Position numbers and translations under genes: made by a program
The notes under the pieces: model-generated
What the model was told of the DNA's origin: nothing
The model's input: the letters and a program-made list of their open reading frames with translations, nothing else
Databases searched by the model: none
Assembly (NCBI RefSeq): GCF_000765745.2
Contig: NZ_JRPC02000008.1
Span: forward strand, 1 to 64,000
Length of the DNA: 64,000 nucleotides
DNA from: Helicobacter apodemus
GTDB taxonomy: Bacteria; Campylobacterota; Campylobacteria; Campylobacterales; Helicobacteraceae
Direction of reading: 5' to 3'
Shown: positions 44,624-53,453 of the stretch, in pieces
Layout: every line of letters starts with the position of its first letter
Position numbering within the stretch: position 1 is the first letter of the stretch

Positions 44624-44820
44624 TTAAAAACCCAAGTGAACGTTCTATTCGTGTAAGCCCATAAATGGCAAAAATTCCAATCATAAGCTTCTTATTAGGC
44701 GGCAGATTCTCATCTCAACTTAAGAGACTAATAACGAAAACACCATCACACAAAGAAGTCTATATGACCAGCACTACTCAATGTGTTGGACCCAAAAATA
44801 AAATCACGTTTCACTCAGGC
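44624..44820 (-). ncRNA. ssrS: structured RNA upstream of purD, candidate 6S RNA
   Basis: The 373-base gap upstream of purD holds a minus-strand transcription unit of about 197 bases. TATAAT at 44833-44828 puts the 5' end near 44820. The ends pair: 5' CCTGAGTGAAACGT with 3' ACGTTCACTTGG, about 13 pairs with one bulge, followed directly by GGGTTTTTAATTTTT. Moving inward, GGGTCC pairs with GGGCTT after an AT-rich bubble, then GGTCATA with TATGATT, CTTC with GAAG, and TTATTAG with CTAATAA near the tip. A rod with a central bubble, this length, a strong promoter and a position beside purD fit 6S RNA, which sequesters housekeeping RNA polymerase. From memory, 6S genes of this phylum lie by purD; I could not verify this. 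That it is a structured RNA is firmer than that it is 6S. Confidence 0.6.
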
Positions 44821-44827
44821 AACTAGA

Positions 44828-44833
44828 ATTATA
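44828..44833 (-). promoter_or_regulatory. -10 of the candidate 6S RNA
   Basis: Perfect TATAAT on the minus strand, 7-8 bases before the G that begins the RNA's terminal stem. Confidence 0.6.
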
Positions 44834-44944
44834 AAATATCCTACCTAAAGTAGCTTTTAATTATTGTAAGATATGGAAATAAAAAATTAAATATTTTTTT
44901 GGCAGAATTGCAAAAATATTTTAAAGACTTTATGGAGTATATTT

Positions 44945-45439
44945 ATGAAAAAAATCTTTTTATTGATTGTTTTATGCCTTAGTTTTTTAAATGCTGAAGA
45001 TTGTGTGTGTTTTGAACTCAAAGGTGAGTTTGGAGAAGAAATTAAAGCTATCTTAAAAAAATATTCTAAAAATCTAGGTGCAAAAGATATTCAAGTTATT
45101 CGTGAAGATGAGGATTTAACCCTACAAGAAAAAAATTTTTTAGAAAGCTTAATTGGCACAGGTAAAGTTAATTCTGCTAATAAACAAGCGAATTTAGAAA
45201 ACGGGGAAAAGCTTTTTCAAAGAGATTGTGCGACCTGTCATGGAAAAAATGCAGAAGTTTCTGTTGCTAATAAGCCCCCTATTAACACTTGGAAAGCCAC
45301 AGATATTGCTGATGAACTTAAAAACTACCAAAACCAAACCTTTCAAGGACAATCACGTTTTATTAAAAACCAAATCGCCCAACGTTACACCAAAAAAGAT
45401 ATGGAGGATATTGGATATTATATAGAAACACTCCGATAA
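44945..45439 (+). CDS. periplasmic monoheme c-type cytochrome
   Basis: This 164-residue protein has a Sec signal (KKIFLLIVLCLSFLNAE). An unclassified N-terminal half (about 20-80) carries two early cysteines (Cys20, Cys22). A class I cytochrome c domain has CATCH at 95-99, and a C-terminal helix MEDIGYYIETL provides the likely Met ligand (KKDME). It would carry electrons in the periplasm, for example to the cbb3 oxidase or cytochrome c peroxidase. The N-terminal half is unusual for a small c553-type protein. It is monocistronic with a terminator hairpin after it. Confidence 0.85.
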   Translation: MKKIFLLIVLCLSFLNAEDCVCFELKGEFGEEIKAILKKYSKNLGAKDIQVIREDEDLTLQEKNFLESLIGTGKVNSANKQANLENGEKLFQRDCATCHGKNAEVSVANKPPINTWKATDIADELKNYQNQTFQGQSRFIKNQIAQRYTKKDMEDIGYYIETLR

Positions 45440-45461
45440 TTCTAAGTATAGAACTTAGAAT
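45439..45461. terminator. bidirectional hairpin between cytochrome and MoeB/ThiF genes
   Basis: A 9-bp stem ATTCTAAGT / ACTTAGAAT with a 5-base loop lies between two convergent genes, just touching both stops. Confidence 0.55.
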
Positions 45462-46230
45462 CAAGAGCATTTAAGCCATTCTCTCCACATACTCTACAAC
45501 AAGGATTGCGCTTTATATTAATTTTTCTAAACTCCATATCTCTAATATCGCAGCTTAGTAATTGATTAAAAAGCGGTTTGCCAACCCCTGTAAGTATTTT
45601 AATAGCTTCATTAGCTTCAATGCAACCAAAAAGGCCTGCTACTGAACCTAAAATCCCTACTTCAGCACTTGTTAAAACAGCTCCTTTGGGGGGCTTATCA
45701 AAAAGACAAGCATAACAAGCACTCTCTTTGGGTTTAATGCTCATAGCCTGTCCGCAAAAGTGTAAAGCACTCCCTCTTACTAAAACTTTATTCGCCAAAA
45801 CACAGGCATCATTGACTAAAAACTTTGAAACAAAAGCATCTGTGGCTTCGATCACTAAATCATAATCTTTCAAAATCCCTAAAATATTATTCACATTTAA
45901 TCGCTCTTTATGAGTATTAATTTTAAGAGTTGGATTTAAAATCTCTAGCTTTTCCTTAGCAGATTGTGCTTTATTTTTTTGTAAATCTTGCGTATTATGT
46001 AAAATCTGTCTTTGAAGGTTACTTAAATCTAAAATATCCCCATCACATATCCCAATTTCACCTACACCCGCTGCTGCTAGATAATACAATACAGGAGATC
46101 CAAGCCCACCTGCACCTACTACCAAAACTTTAGCCCTCTTTAATCTCTGCTGACCTTCTTCCCCCATACCCTCTAATAAAATATTCCGATTATACCTTTC
46201 TAGCTCTTCTGTGCTTAACGCCATTTTCAT
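45442..46230 (-). CDS. MoeB/ThiF/HesA-family adenylyltransferase
   Basis: This 262-residue E1-like enzyme adenylates the C-terminal glycine of a ubiquitin-like sulfur carrier (MoaD or ThiS). Nucleotide loop VVGAGGLGSPVLYYLAAAGVG, the Arg finger region NLQRQILH, and two zinc-binding CxxC pairs (CYAC near 170 and CRVC near 248) are all present. SAEVGILGSVAGLFGCIEANEAIK is the usual helix, with Ser/Ala where a few relatives have Cys. MoeB and ThiF cannot be separated here because no carrier gene is adjacent. Confidence 0.85.
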   Translation of the reverse strand: MKMALSTEELERYNRNILLEGMGEEGQQRLKRAKVLVVGAGGLGSPVLYYLAAAGVGEIGICDGDILDLSNLQRQILHNTQDLQKNKAQSAKEKLEILNPTLKINTHKERLNVNNILGILKDYDLVIEATDAFVSKFLVNDACVLANKVLVRGSALHFCGQAMSIKPKESACYACLFDKPPKGAVLTSAEVGILGSVAGLFGCIEANEAIKILTGVGKPLFNQLLSCDIRDMEFRKINIKRNPCCRVCGENGLNALDSKFYT

Positions 46231-46382
46231 TTCCTTTAAACAACCAAAATAATCTCAATTATAACCTAGTTTAGCCATTCTTTCTTTAAATTTTATTGCT
46301 TAAAAAGAATATTATGAAAAATTTCTGTTACAATATTTTTTAAATTTTTTAAAAGCTTAAAATTACAAATTAGGACAACTTT

Positions 46383-46814
46383 ATGCAAGACAATCTCAAA
46401 AAAACACTTCTAGGAACATCAAAAAACATAGCCATTCTAGGACTTTCTCCTGATTCTACAAAAACAAGCCATCAAGTCGCTAAATATCTCCTCCAAAAAG
46501 GGTTTAACATCATCCCTATTTATCCAAAAGGGGGAGAAATTTTAGGTAAGAGAGCCTATCACTCTTTGCAAGAAGCTTTTAGCGAAGAATCTATAAAAAA
46601 AAATGGAGAAATAGAAATATTAAATATTTTCCGAAAAAGTGAGGCACTAGAAGGAATTGCTAAAGAAATTATAAAACTCCCCAATAAACCTAAATGTGTA
46701 TGGATTCAATTAGGACTACAAAGTCAAGAAGCTAAAAGCATTTTAGAGCAAAATAACCTACTTTATATTGAAAATATTTGTATTAAACTTGAATATGAAA
46801 GGCTATGTTTATGA
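46383..46814 (+). CDS. CoA-binding domain protein (YccU family)
   Basis: This 143-residue single Rossmann-like CoA-binding domain has IAILGLSPDSTKTSHQVAKYL (about 17-37) as the nucleotide loop, IIPIYPKGGEILGKRAYHSL, then VWIQLGLQSQEA near 110. The family has no established biochemical role. Its TGA overlaps the ilvA ATG (ATGA), so the two are translationally coupled. Confidence 0.85.
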   Translation: MQDNLKKTLLGTSKNIAILGLSPDSTKTSHQVAKYLLQKGFNIIPIYPKGGEILGKRAYHSLQEAFSEESIKKNGEIEILNIFRKSEALEGIAKEIIKLPNKPKCVWIQLGLQSQEAKSILEQNNLLYIENICIKLEYERLCL

Positions 46815-48019
46815 TTGCTCTAGCTAAGTTTATTGACGCTAAAAAGCGTTTAGAAGGAATCTCTCAACACACAAAACTTGCTTTTGCTCCAAAACTTAGC
46901 CAAATTAGTCAGTCCCAAGTTTATGTCAAACAAGAAAATCTCCAAAATACAGGTTCTTTCAAGCTAAGGGGTGCTTTTAATAAGATCTCCACTTTAACCC
47001 CATCCCAAAGAGCCAAAGGAGTAATTGCAGCAAGTGCTGGTAATCATGCCCAAGGCGTAGCCTATAGTGCAAAACATTATGGCATAAAAGCAGTGATTGT
47101 AATGCCAGAGGCTACGCCATTACTAAAAGTTATGGGAGTTAAAGAATTAGGGGCAGAGGCTATCTTATATGGCAATAATTACGATGAAGCTTATGCTTAT
47201 GCAATCAATTATGCTAAAGAAAATGAGCTTCATTTCATTCATCCCTTTAGCGATGATGAAGTTATAGCCGGACAAGGAACGATTGCTCTAGAAATGATAG
47301 AAGACCAAAACAACTTAACAACTATTGTTGTCCCTGTTGGTGGTGGTGGATTAATTTCTGGGATAGCCTCCGTGTATAAACAAATGCTTCCTAACACAAG
47401 AATTATAGGAGTTGTTGCTAAAGGAGCACCGGGAATGCATCACTCCTTTTATCAAAAAAGTATTCAAAGCACAAAAGATGTCCGAACTATCGCTGATGGC
47501 ATAGCAGTGCGTGATGTCAATGAAAAGAACTTTCATTATATTTTAGAGAGCGTTGATGAGATTGTAATGGTTGATGACGAGGAAATTGCTAATGCGATTT
47601 TATACCTTTTAGAGAAACAAAAACTTGTTGTAGAAGGTGCTGGTGCAAGTGTAGTTGCCGCACTCTTGCACCATAAATTTACCATCAAAGAAAAAGAATC
47701 TGTTGGGCTTGTCTTAAGTGGTGGGAATATCGATGTAAATATGCTTGGGGTTATCATAGAAAAAGGGCTAGTCCGTTCTCATCGCAAAATGAGCTTTAGC
47801 GTTACACTTATTGATAAACCCGGGAGTTTAGAGCGCCTAAGCAATCTACTTTCTAATCTCCAAGCTAATATTGTAAAAGTAGATTTTGATAGAGTCTCTG
47901 CTTCTTTAGTCTATGGAGATGCTAATATTTCTGTAAGATTAGAAACAAAAGGAGCGGAACACCAAGAACAAATCCGCAAGGCTTTATTACTTAATGGCTA
48001 TAAATTTACAGAATCTTGA
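46811..48019 (+). CDS. ilvA: threonine ammonia-lyase
   Basis: This protein of about 402 residues is a PLP enzyme that turns threonine into 2-oxobutyrate for isoleucine synthesis. The PLP Lys is in TGSFKLRGAFN, the Gly-rich phosphate loop in VPVGGGGLISG, and a C-terminal ACT domain (about 325-400, SVTLIDKPGSLERLSNLL) gives allosteric control. The frame could start at 46805, but the ATG at 46811 gives the classic ATGA overlap with the preceding stop. A single ACT domain matches the short form. Confidence 0.9.
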   Translation: MIALAKFIDAKKRLEGISQHTKLAFAPKLSQISQSQVYVKQENLQNTGSFKLRGAFNKISTLTPSQRAKGVIAASAGNHAQGVAYSAKHYGIKAVIVMPEATPLLKVMGVKELGAEAILYGNNYDEAYAYAINYAKENELHFIHPFSDDEVIAGQGTIALEMIEDQNNLTTIVVPVGGGGLISGIASVYKQMLPNTRIIGVVAKGAPGMHHSFYQKSIQSTKDVRTIADGIAVRDVNEKNFHYILESVDEIVMVDDEEIANAILYLLEKQKLVVEGAGASVVAALLHHKFTIKEKESVGLVLSGGNIDVNMLGVIIEKGLVRSHRKMSFSVTLIDKPGSLERLSNLLSNLQANIVKVDFDRVSASLVYGDANISVRLETKGAEHQEQIRKALLLNGYKFTES

Positions 48020-48028
48020 AGGTCAAAT

Positions 48029-48970
48029 TTGGAAGAAAAGAAGGTTTATCTTTACTTAGGGATTTTACTCTTTTTAGATGCTTTATTGATATTTTCTCTT
48101 AGCAATATTCTTAGTATTGAAACTTACAAAATAGAAACTTTTGGATATATGGGCTTCAATGAATTTACTTTTAGGAGCATTTTTTTATTCCTTCATTTTT
48201 GTAATGCACTTTTGCTTTTTGTCTTTTCCAAAGATTTCTTAAAGCGTCCTAGTGATGCACTTTTTTGCACACTCTTATTTTTATTATTGCCCGGTGTTAA
48301 TCTTGATATAATAATGTTTTTAAAAGGACAAGTCATCATCTTTTTTCCCTTACTTTTGTGCTTACTGCAACAAAAAAATCAAAAGATTCCCTACTGGTTA
48401 CTCGCCATAATGGCAATACTTGATAAAAGCTTTTCACTAGTTTTTTTAGCACTTATCTTTTATGGCATCTCTAAAAAAGATACTTTTTTAATCCTCTCCT
48501 CCCTTGGATTTTTTGCTTTAAATATGTATCTTTTTGGTTTAAATATAGGGGGATACCCTAGAGGATATTTTATAGATACTAGTGCATACTTGCTCTTTCT
48601 TTTCTCTCCTTTAGTTTTCCTTTATTTTCTCTATGTGCTTTATCGCTTTATAAATACGCAAAATAAACCGCTTATTTGGTATATCTCCATAACCACTTTG
48701 TGCTTTATTTTGTTACTCTCTTTAAGACAAAAAGTCGATATACCCTCTTTTACCCCTTTATTAATAGTTAGCTTACCCCTAATGACAAAACTTTATTTCT
48801 GTGGGCTTAGAGTGCGGTTACCTCAATTTAGAATGCGTTATAAAGCCCCCTTTATTATAACTTTTATTGTCTTATTGGCTTTCACTTTTGGGCTATTTTT
48901 TAGCAAGCCTTTAATGCTTTTGCGCGATACCATTCTTTTTGCCTCTCAAAGCTATGAAACACCGCTTTAA
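48029..48970 (+). CDS. polytopic membrane protein, unknown function
   Basis: This 313-residue protein has about nine hydrophobic segments and very high Phe/Leu content. Conserved-looking loops are FGYMGFNEFTFRSIFLFLHF near 45-60 and LNIGGYPRGYFIDTSAY near 170-187. The layout vaguely recalls membrane glycosyltransferases of the GT-C type, but no catalytic DxE loop stands out. The start is TTG at 48029 after AAGGTC; no nearer ATG is in frame. It overlaps the following pseudopilin by 17 bases, so a link to pilus-like biogenesis is possible. I do not recognise it. Confidence 0.7.
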   Translation: MEEKKVYLYLGILLFLDALLIFSLSNILSIETYKIETFGYMGFNEFTFRSIFLFLHFCNALLLFVFSKDFLKRPSDALFCTLLFLLLPGVNLDIIMFLKGQVIIFFPLLLCLLQQKNQKIPYWLLAIMAILDKSFSLVFLALIFYGISKKDTFLILSSLGFFALNMYLFGLNIGGYPRGYFIDTSAYLLFLFSPLVFLYFLYVLYRFINTQNKPLIWYISITTLCFILLLSLRQKVDIPSFTPLLIVSLPLMTKLYFCGLRVRLPQFRMRYKAPFIITFIVLLAFTFGLFFSKPLMLLRDTILFASQSYETPL

Positions 48971-49634
48971 TGGCTTTAGCCTTTTTGAGATTTTATTAGT
49001 TTTATCCCTTATTAGTATTTTTAGCTCCATAGCTCTTATTGCCTACCCAAAATCCCACCTAAAAGAAGCACAAGAACAGATTATTAACCATTTACATTTT
49101 ACAAAATACCTTGCACTTCACACGACAAAGACTATCCATCAAGCCCCCTTTTGTCAAAGCGATTCTTGTCAAGAAGAAAGAAAACATTTTGAAGATAGCT
49201 TTTGGAGATTACAATTTACCAATCTTAAAAATATTGGTTGGGCTTATTCCATCTTTAGCGATAGTGCTAGAAAGGCTAAAACAAAAAATTTTGATAATAG
49301 ACCTATGGACTCTTTTGAAATAGCTAGAAATCCCTTTGATAATAAGTATTTAAGCGTTTATACTTACAATAATACCAAATTTGCTAATGGTTTAAGAGAG
49401 GGGGATTTATCCTTACAAAAACGTTATAAAATAAGCAACATTAGAACAAAAGGTGGGTGCGGGGAATATGAGGGTGGAAGAATACTTTTTGATGATTTAG
49501 GGTTTTTGCGTTGCAAAATTGCTAATAAACCTGTGAGTTTTCCAACTGATATGGTTATTATAGAGTTATTTGATGATTTTAAAAGAAGTGCAAAAATTTG
49601 TATTTTACAAAGTGGATTTATCAAAAAATGTTAA
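48954..49634 (+). CDS. type II secretion / type IV pilin-like pseudopilin (GspH/FimT-like)
   Basis: This protein of about 226 residues begins MKHRFNGFSLFEILLVLSLISIFSSI, a type III prepilin signal with cleavage G|F and Glu at +5. A long globular domain of strand-rich sequence contains Cys pairs (CQSDSCQEE near 72-77, a Cys near 170 in GGCGEYEGG, and a C-terminal Cys). The upstream in-frame start at 48939 is less likely, because ATG at 48954 lies six codons before the signal. The gene lies away from the secretion operon at 55936-63863 but should use the same prepilin peptidase, which is not in this window. The role could be that of a minor pseudopilin in DNA uptake. Confidence 0.8.
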   Translation: MKHRFNGFSLFEILLVLSLISIFSSIALIAYPKSHLKEAQEQIINHLHFTKYLALHTTKTIHQAPFCQSDSCQEERKHFEDSFWRLQFTNLKNIGWAYSIFSDSARKAKTKNFDNRPMDSFEIARNPFDNKYLSVYTYNNTKFANGLREGDLSLQKRYKISNIRTKGGCGEYEGGRILFDDLGFLRCKIANKPVSFPTDMVIIELFDDFKRSAKICILQSGFIKKC

Positions 49635-49685
49635 TTTAATAAAAAAATGCTACAATGTCGCATTAATTTCAAGGTTTTTTACAAA

Positions 49686-50471
49686 ATGAATAAGATTCTT
49701 GCAAAAAAGCATTTTGGGCAGAATTTCTTGAAAGATGAAAGTGTTCTAACACAGATAATCCAATCCATTCCCAAACTACAAAACACCCTTGAAGTTATCG
49801 AAATTGGGGCTGGCTTAGGTGATCTAACAAATAAGCTTTTAAGCTTAGGAAGTATCACTACTTATGAGGTCGATAAGGAGTTGGTTCCTTATTTAAAGGA
49901 ACGTTTCAAACAAGCATTAAGCATGAGGGCTTTACAATTAGAAGTGGGTGATATATTACAAATATGGGAGAAAGAGAATTTAAGAGAAAAACCTTATTTT
50001 CTCATCTCTAATCTCCCCTATTATATCGCAACACCACTTATAATAAAAGCGATAAAAGATTCTATGTGCCGAGGGTTTTTAGTAATGGCACAAAAGGAGG
50101 TTGCATTAAAGTTTTGTGCAGATACAGGCGAAAGTGATTTTAGTGCATTATCCGTTTTGGCTAGAAGTATAGGGGAAGCAAAATTACTTTTTGATGTTTC
50201 TCCACAATCTTTTAATCCGCCTCCTAAAGTTACTTCTTCAGTGTTTTTACTCACAAAAACAAAATATGAAGAAAAAGACTTTTTGGAAAAATTAGAAAAA
50301 TTATTAAAAATAGCCTTTAATATGCCACGAAAAACGCTTTTTAATAATCTTGCAAAAAGCTATGAAAAGGCAAAGATTCTAGAATGCTTGCAAAAGCTTG
50401 GTATTGGCATTAATAAAAGACCTCACGAAATTGATACTTTCTTTTATCACCAACTTTTGAAATTCCTATAA
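49686..50471 (+). CDS. rsmA: 16S rRNA dimethyladenosine transferase
   Basis: This protein of about 261 residues dimethylates A1518/A1519 of 16S rRNA. KKHFGQNFL begins the family, EIGAGLGDLT is the SAM loop, SNLPYYIATPL is the catalytic NLPY motif, and FNPPPKVTSSVF is near residue 180. A longer frame opens at 49647, but the ATG at 49686 places the conserved start correctly, with AAGGTTTTT upstream. It is followed at 10 bases by rnj. Confidence 0.95.
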   Translation: MNKILAKKHFGQNFLKDESVLTQIIQSIPKLQNTLEVIEIGAGLGDLTNKLLSLGSITTYEVDKELVPYLKERFKQALSMRALQLEVGDILQIWEKENLREKPYFLISNLPYYIATPLIIKAIKDSMCRGFLVMAQKEVALKFCADTGESDFSALSVLARSIGEAKLLFDVSPQSFNPPPKVTSSVFLLTKTKYEEKDFLEKLEKLLKIAFNMPRKTLFNNLAKSYEKAKILECLQKLGIGINKRPHEIDTFFYHQLLKFL

Positions 50472-50481
50472 AGGCAGAACT

Positions 50482-52449
50482 ATGGAAGAAAATAAACTAG
50501 AAACACAAAAAGGAAATAATGCTTCAAAAGATTACAAAGAGCAAAACAAAAAATACTTCAAATCCCGCCCAAAAGAAAAGAAAAACGATAGTATTCCAAA
50601 CCAAAAAGGGCGATACAATAAAAAAGGAGATGGGCAAAACCCCAATAATGATAAATCCAAGCCCTACAATAAAAATTACAACAACAAAGATACGCAACAA
50701 TCCAATGTGGATTTGAAAAAAAATGTTGAAATTAATGCAAAGATTCACCAAAGCTCTTTATCTATACACTCACAAGTACAGTTTAATCCTAATGGAAAAA
50801 TAAGAATCACTCCACTAGGAGGATTAGGTGAGATTGGTGCAAATATGACAGTGCTTGAGACACAAAATTCGGCTATAATCATTGATGCAGGAATGAGCTT
50901 TCCTGATGATAACATGCACGGTGTAGATATTTTAGTGCCAGATTTTAGTTATTTAGAAATCATTAAAGACAAAATTGTTGGCATCATCATTACTCACGCC
51001 CATGAAGACCATATTGGTGCAATGCCTTATTTGTTTAAAAAATACCAATTTCCCATCTATGGGACTTCTTTACCCTTAGGGCTTATTGGATCTAAGTTTG
51101 ATGAACATGGCTTAAAGCGATTCCGCTCCCTCTTTAGACCTATTGAGAAACGTAAGCCCATCAAAATAGGAGAATTTGAAATTGAATGGATTCATATTAC
51201 CCATTCTATTGTAGATTCTAGTGCATTAGCTATTAAAACAGAGGCTGGACTAATCTTTCACACCGGAGATTTCAAGATTGATCACACGCCTATTGATGGC
51301 TATCCCACAGATTTAAATCGAATCGCTTATTATGGAGAACAAGGGGTATTATTGCTACTTAGCGATTCTACTAATTCCCACAAAGCAGGCTATACACCTA
51401 GTGAAGCAAGCGTAGGACCAGCTTTTGATTTACTTTTTTCGCGCGCCAAAGGACGCGTTATTATGAGCACTTTTAGCTCTAATATTCATCGTGTCTATCA
51501 AGCCATTCAACACGGAATCAAATATGGAAGAAAGGTTTCTGTTATAGGTCGCTCTATGGAGAAAAACCTAGAAATTGCTAGAACATTAGGCTATATTGAA
51601 ATCCCACAAAATGTTTTTATAGAAGCCCACGAAGTAGCCAAATACCCCGATGAAGAGGTATTAATCGTTACCACAGGTAGCCAAGGAGAAACAATGAGTG
51701 CGCTCTATCGCATGGCAACAGATGAACATCGCCATATTAAAATCAAACCCACAGATATTATTATCCTTTCAGCCAAGGCTATTCCTGGCAATGAAGGTTC
51801 AATTTCTAATGTCTTAAATTTCCTTAACAAAGCAGGAGCAAAAGTTTATTATCAAGACTTTGGAGAAATCCATACTAGCGGACACGCTGCACAAGAAGAA
51901 CAAAAGCTTATGCTTAGACTTGTAAAACCTAAGTTTTTCTTGCCCGTCCATGGGGAATACAACCATATCCTAAAGCATAAAGAAACCGCTATTTCTTGTG
52001 GTGTTAATGAAAAAAATATTTATCTTATGGAAGATGGCGACCAAATAGAAGTTGCGCATAATTACTTACGCAAAGTGCGTAGTGTAAAAACAGGAAAAAC
52101 CTATATTGATAACCAAATTAGTGCGATAGTTACTAATGATGTTGTCCTAGATCGACAAAATCTTGCAGAAAATGGTATTCTCGTAGTAACTGCACAAATT
52201 GATAAGGCAAAAAACTCTCTTATCCAAAGACCTCGTATCTACTCTATGGGGATTATCTCTAATAAAGACACGATGAATTTTAATAAAGAAATTGAAGATT
52301 TCTTTGAGCTTTTTGTAAAAAATTGTAAAAAAGAACTTTATAGCAACCAAAAAGCTATGGAAAATGAAATCCGTAATTCTTTAAGAAAAATACTCTTTAA
52401 GAAACTAAAACGTTATCCCTCAATCCTCGTTAATGTTATTTTCTATTAG
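50482..52449 (+). CDS. rnj: ribonuclease J with basic N-terminal extension
   Basis: This 655-residue metallo-beta-lactamase RNase degrades mRNA from the 5' end. The metal motif is THAHEDHIGA (near 170), with HTGDFKID and HSGHAAQEE (as TSGHAAQEE) in the beta-CASP domain and a C-terminal region to 655. Before the catalytic domain lies an extension of about 90 residues dominated by Lys, Asn, Gln and Asp (KNDSIPNQKGRYNKKGDG), disordered and likely RNA-binding. Helicobacter RNase J is known to carry such an extension. The transcript ends in a strong hairpin. Confidence 0.95.
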   Translation: MEENKLETQKGNNASKDYKEQNKKYFKSRPKEKKNDSIPNQKGRYNKKGDGQNPNNDKSKPYNKNYNNKDTQQSNVDLKKNVEINAKIHQSSLSIHSQVQFNPNGKIRITPLGGLGEIGANMTVLETQNSAIIIDAGMSFPDDNMHGVDILVPDFSYLEIIKDKIVGIIITHAHEDHIGAMPYLFKKYQFPIYGTSLPLGLIGSKFDEHGLKRFRSLFRPIEKRKPIKIGEFEIEWIHITHSIVDSSALAIKTEAGLIFHTGDFKIDHTPIDGYPTDLNRIAYYGEQGVLLLLSDSTNSHKAGYTPSEASVGPAFDLLFSRAKGRVIMSTFSSNIHRVYQAIQHGIKYGRKVSVIGRSMEKNLEIARTLGYIEIPQNVFIEAHEVAKYPDEEVLIVTTGSQGETMSALYRMATDEHRHIKIKPTDIIILSAKAIPGNEGSISNVLNFLNKAGAKVYYQDFGEIHTSGHAAQEEQKLMLRLVKPKFFLPVHGEYNHILKHKETAISCGVNEKNIYLMEDGDQIEVAHNYLRKVRSVKTGKTYIDNQISAIVTNDVVLDRQNLAENGILVVTAQIDKAKNSLIQRPRIYSMGIISNKDTMNFNKEIEDFFELFVKNCKKELYSNQKAMENEIRNSLRKILFKKLKRYPSILVNVIFY

Positions 52450-52475
52450 AATCCAAAGTGGATTCTAAGGTTTTT
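52446..52475 (+). terminator. rho-independent terminator after rnj
   Basis: A 9-bp perfect stem TTAGAATCC / GGATTCTAA with loop AAAGT includes the rnj stop codon and is followed by GGTTTTTC. Confidence 0.75.
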
Positions 52476-52506
52476 CTATCAAAATACTTTACATAGAGAA
52501 ATCTAA

Positions 52507-52690
52507 TTTGAGAGAAAAATAAAAATAGTTAGAAATAATCTTGGTATCACACAAGATGAGCTAACAAAGTATAATGAAATCTATGCAAAACATAAAAAAC
52601 TTGAAACAAGAAAAAACAAACCCCACAAATAATACTTTGCAAAAACTTGCTACTGCCCTAAAAGTTGATAGCGATTATTTCCTCTCCTAA
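52507..52690 (+). pseudogene. relic of an XRE-type helix-turn-helix regulator
   Basis: Two pieces in different frames recall one Cro/CI repressor domain. The first reads KIVRNNLGITQDELTK, the usual helix 1-2 segment. It runs to a stop at about 52630. The second, in another frame, reads NTLQKLATALKVDSDYFLS and stops at 52688-52690. The recognition helix between them is missing and no start codon is in frame. It looks like a deleted and frameshifted regulator, perhaps of a lost toxin-antitoxin or prophage element. Confidence 0.6.
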
Positions 52691-53429
52691 TTAAGAAAAA
52701 TCTATTCATCAATCTAAAACTCCATCCTAAACCTTAAACGATGATATTATCCCCGCCCTTTTTTATTAAAACATTTAGGCTTATCTCTTTTAAGGATTTA
52801 CCTATTATTAGATAGGAGATTCTATATCCACACTACCGCAAGATTTTATTCTTAAAGCCATTGTCCCCTAATTAATAGTTTTGCAATTAGCTAGAATACT
52901 TCCTAAATGCCTCATTATCCTAAGAAATCTATCTCTAAAACCAAAAACTCTCGACTCAATCCTTAAAGAATCGTCCCTGAATTTTGACAATTTTTATGGG
53001 TAGTTTAAACCCTCTTTAATACAATTAAAGTTACTTTTTAGATAGGATTTTTAAAAAATTTCCTTAATTTTCTATTTCAATCTAATTTACAAAACAAATT
53101 ACCACTTTATCTAAATTCCAAACTACTCATTCTATAAATTTTACATTTTGAAATAAAATATCCTTTTATAGCATTTTAGAACCCAACCCACTAGAGATTC
53201 CCCATAATACAAGGAATGTCGCATTAAATTAATTGCATTACCCCATCCCACAAAAAAATTAATATTTATTAAATTTTCTCTAAAAGAGCACCTACAAAAC
53301 TCCATACATTTTCACTCATATTAGGACTCTTAAATTATTGTAAAATTTTTATTAGCATAATTCTTTTGTGTCATTAATGAAATAGGCAGATAAATTAGGA
53401 TTTTGTGTAAGAAAAAGGATATTGGTAAA
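52691..53429. other. non-coding, decayed-looking spacer
   Basis: About 740 AT-rich bases carry no open frame of useful length on either strand. Only tiny peptides of 15 to 17 codons start with ATG. I see no tRNA, tandem repeat or terminal inverted repeat. Together with the adjacent XRE relic it may be a scar of lost accessory genes. Confidence 0.5.
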
Positions 53430-53448
53430 ATCCAAGCAAAGCTTGAAT
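53425..53448 (-). terminator. terminator after rpsI
   Basis: On the minus strand ATTCAAGC / GCTTGGAT (8 pairs, one G-U) with a TTT loop is followed by TTTTACC, a few bases beyond the rpsI stop. Confidence 0.65.
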
Positions 53449-53453
53449 CTTGA

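Noticed and set aside
44665-44826. 53-codon plus-strand ORF upstream of the cytochrome gene
   Set aside because: It lacks a ribosome site and its bases form the paired stems of the proposed minus-strand RNA; it is best explained as a shadow of that RNA.
53281-53330. Minus-strand 16-codon peptide starting MSENVWSF
   Set aside because: Too short, no ribosome site, inside a decayed spacer.
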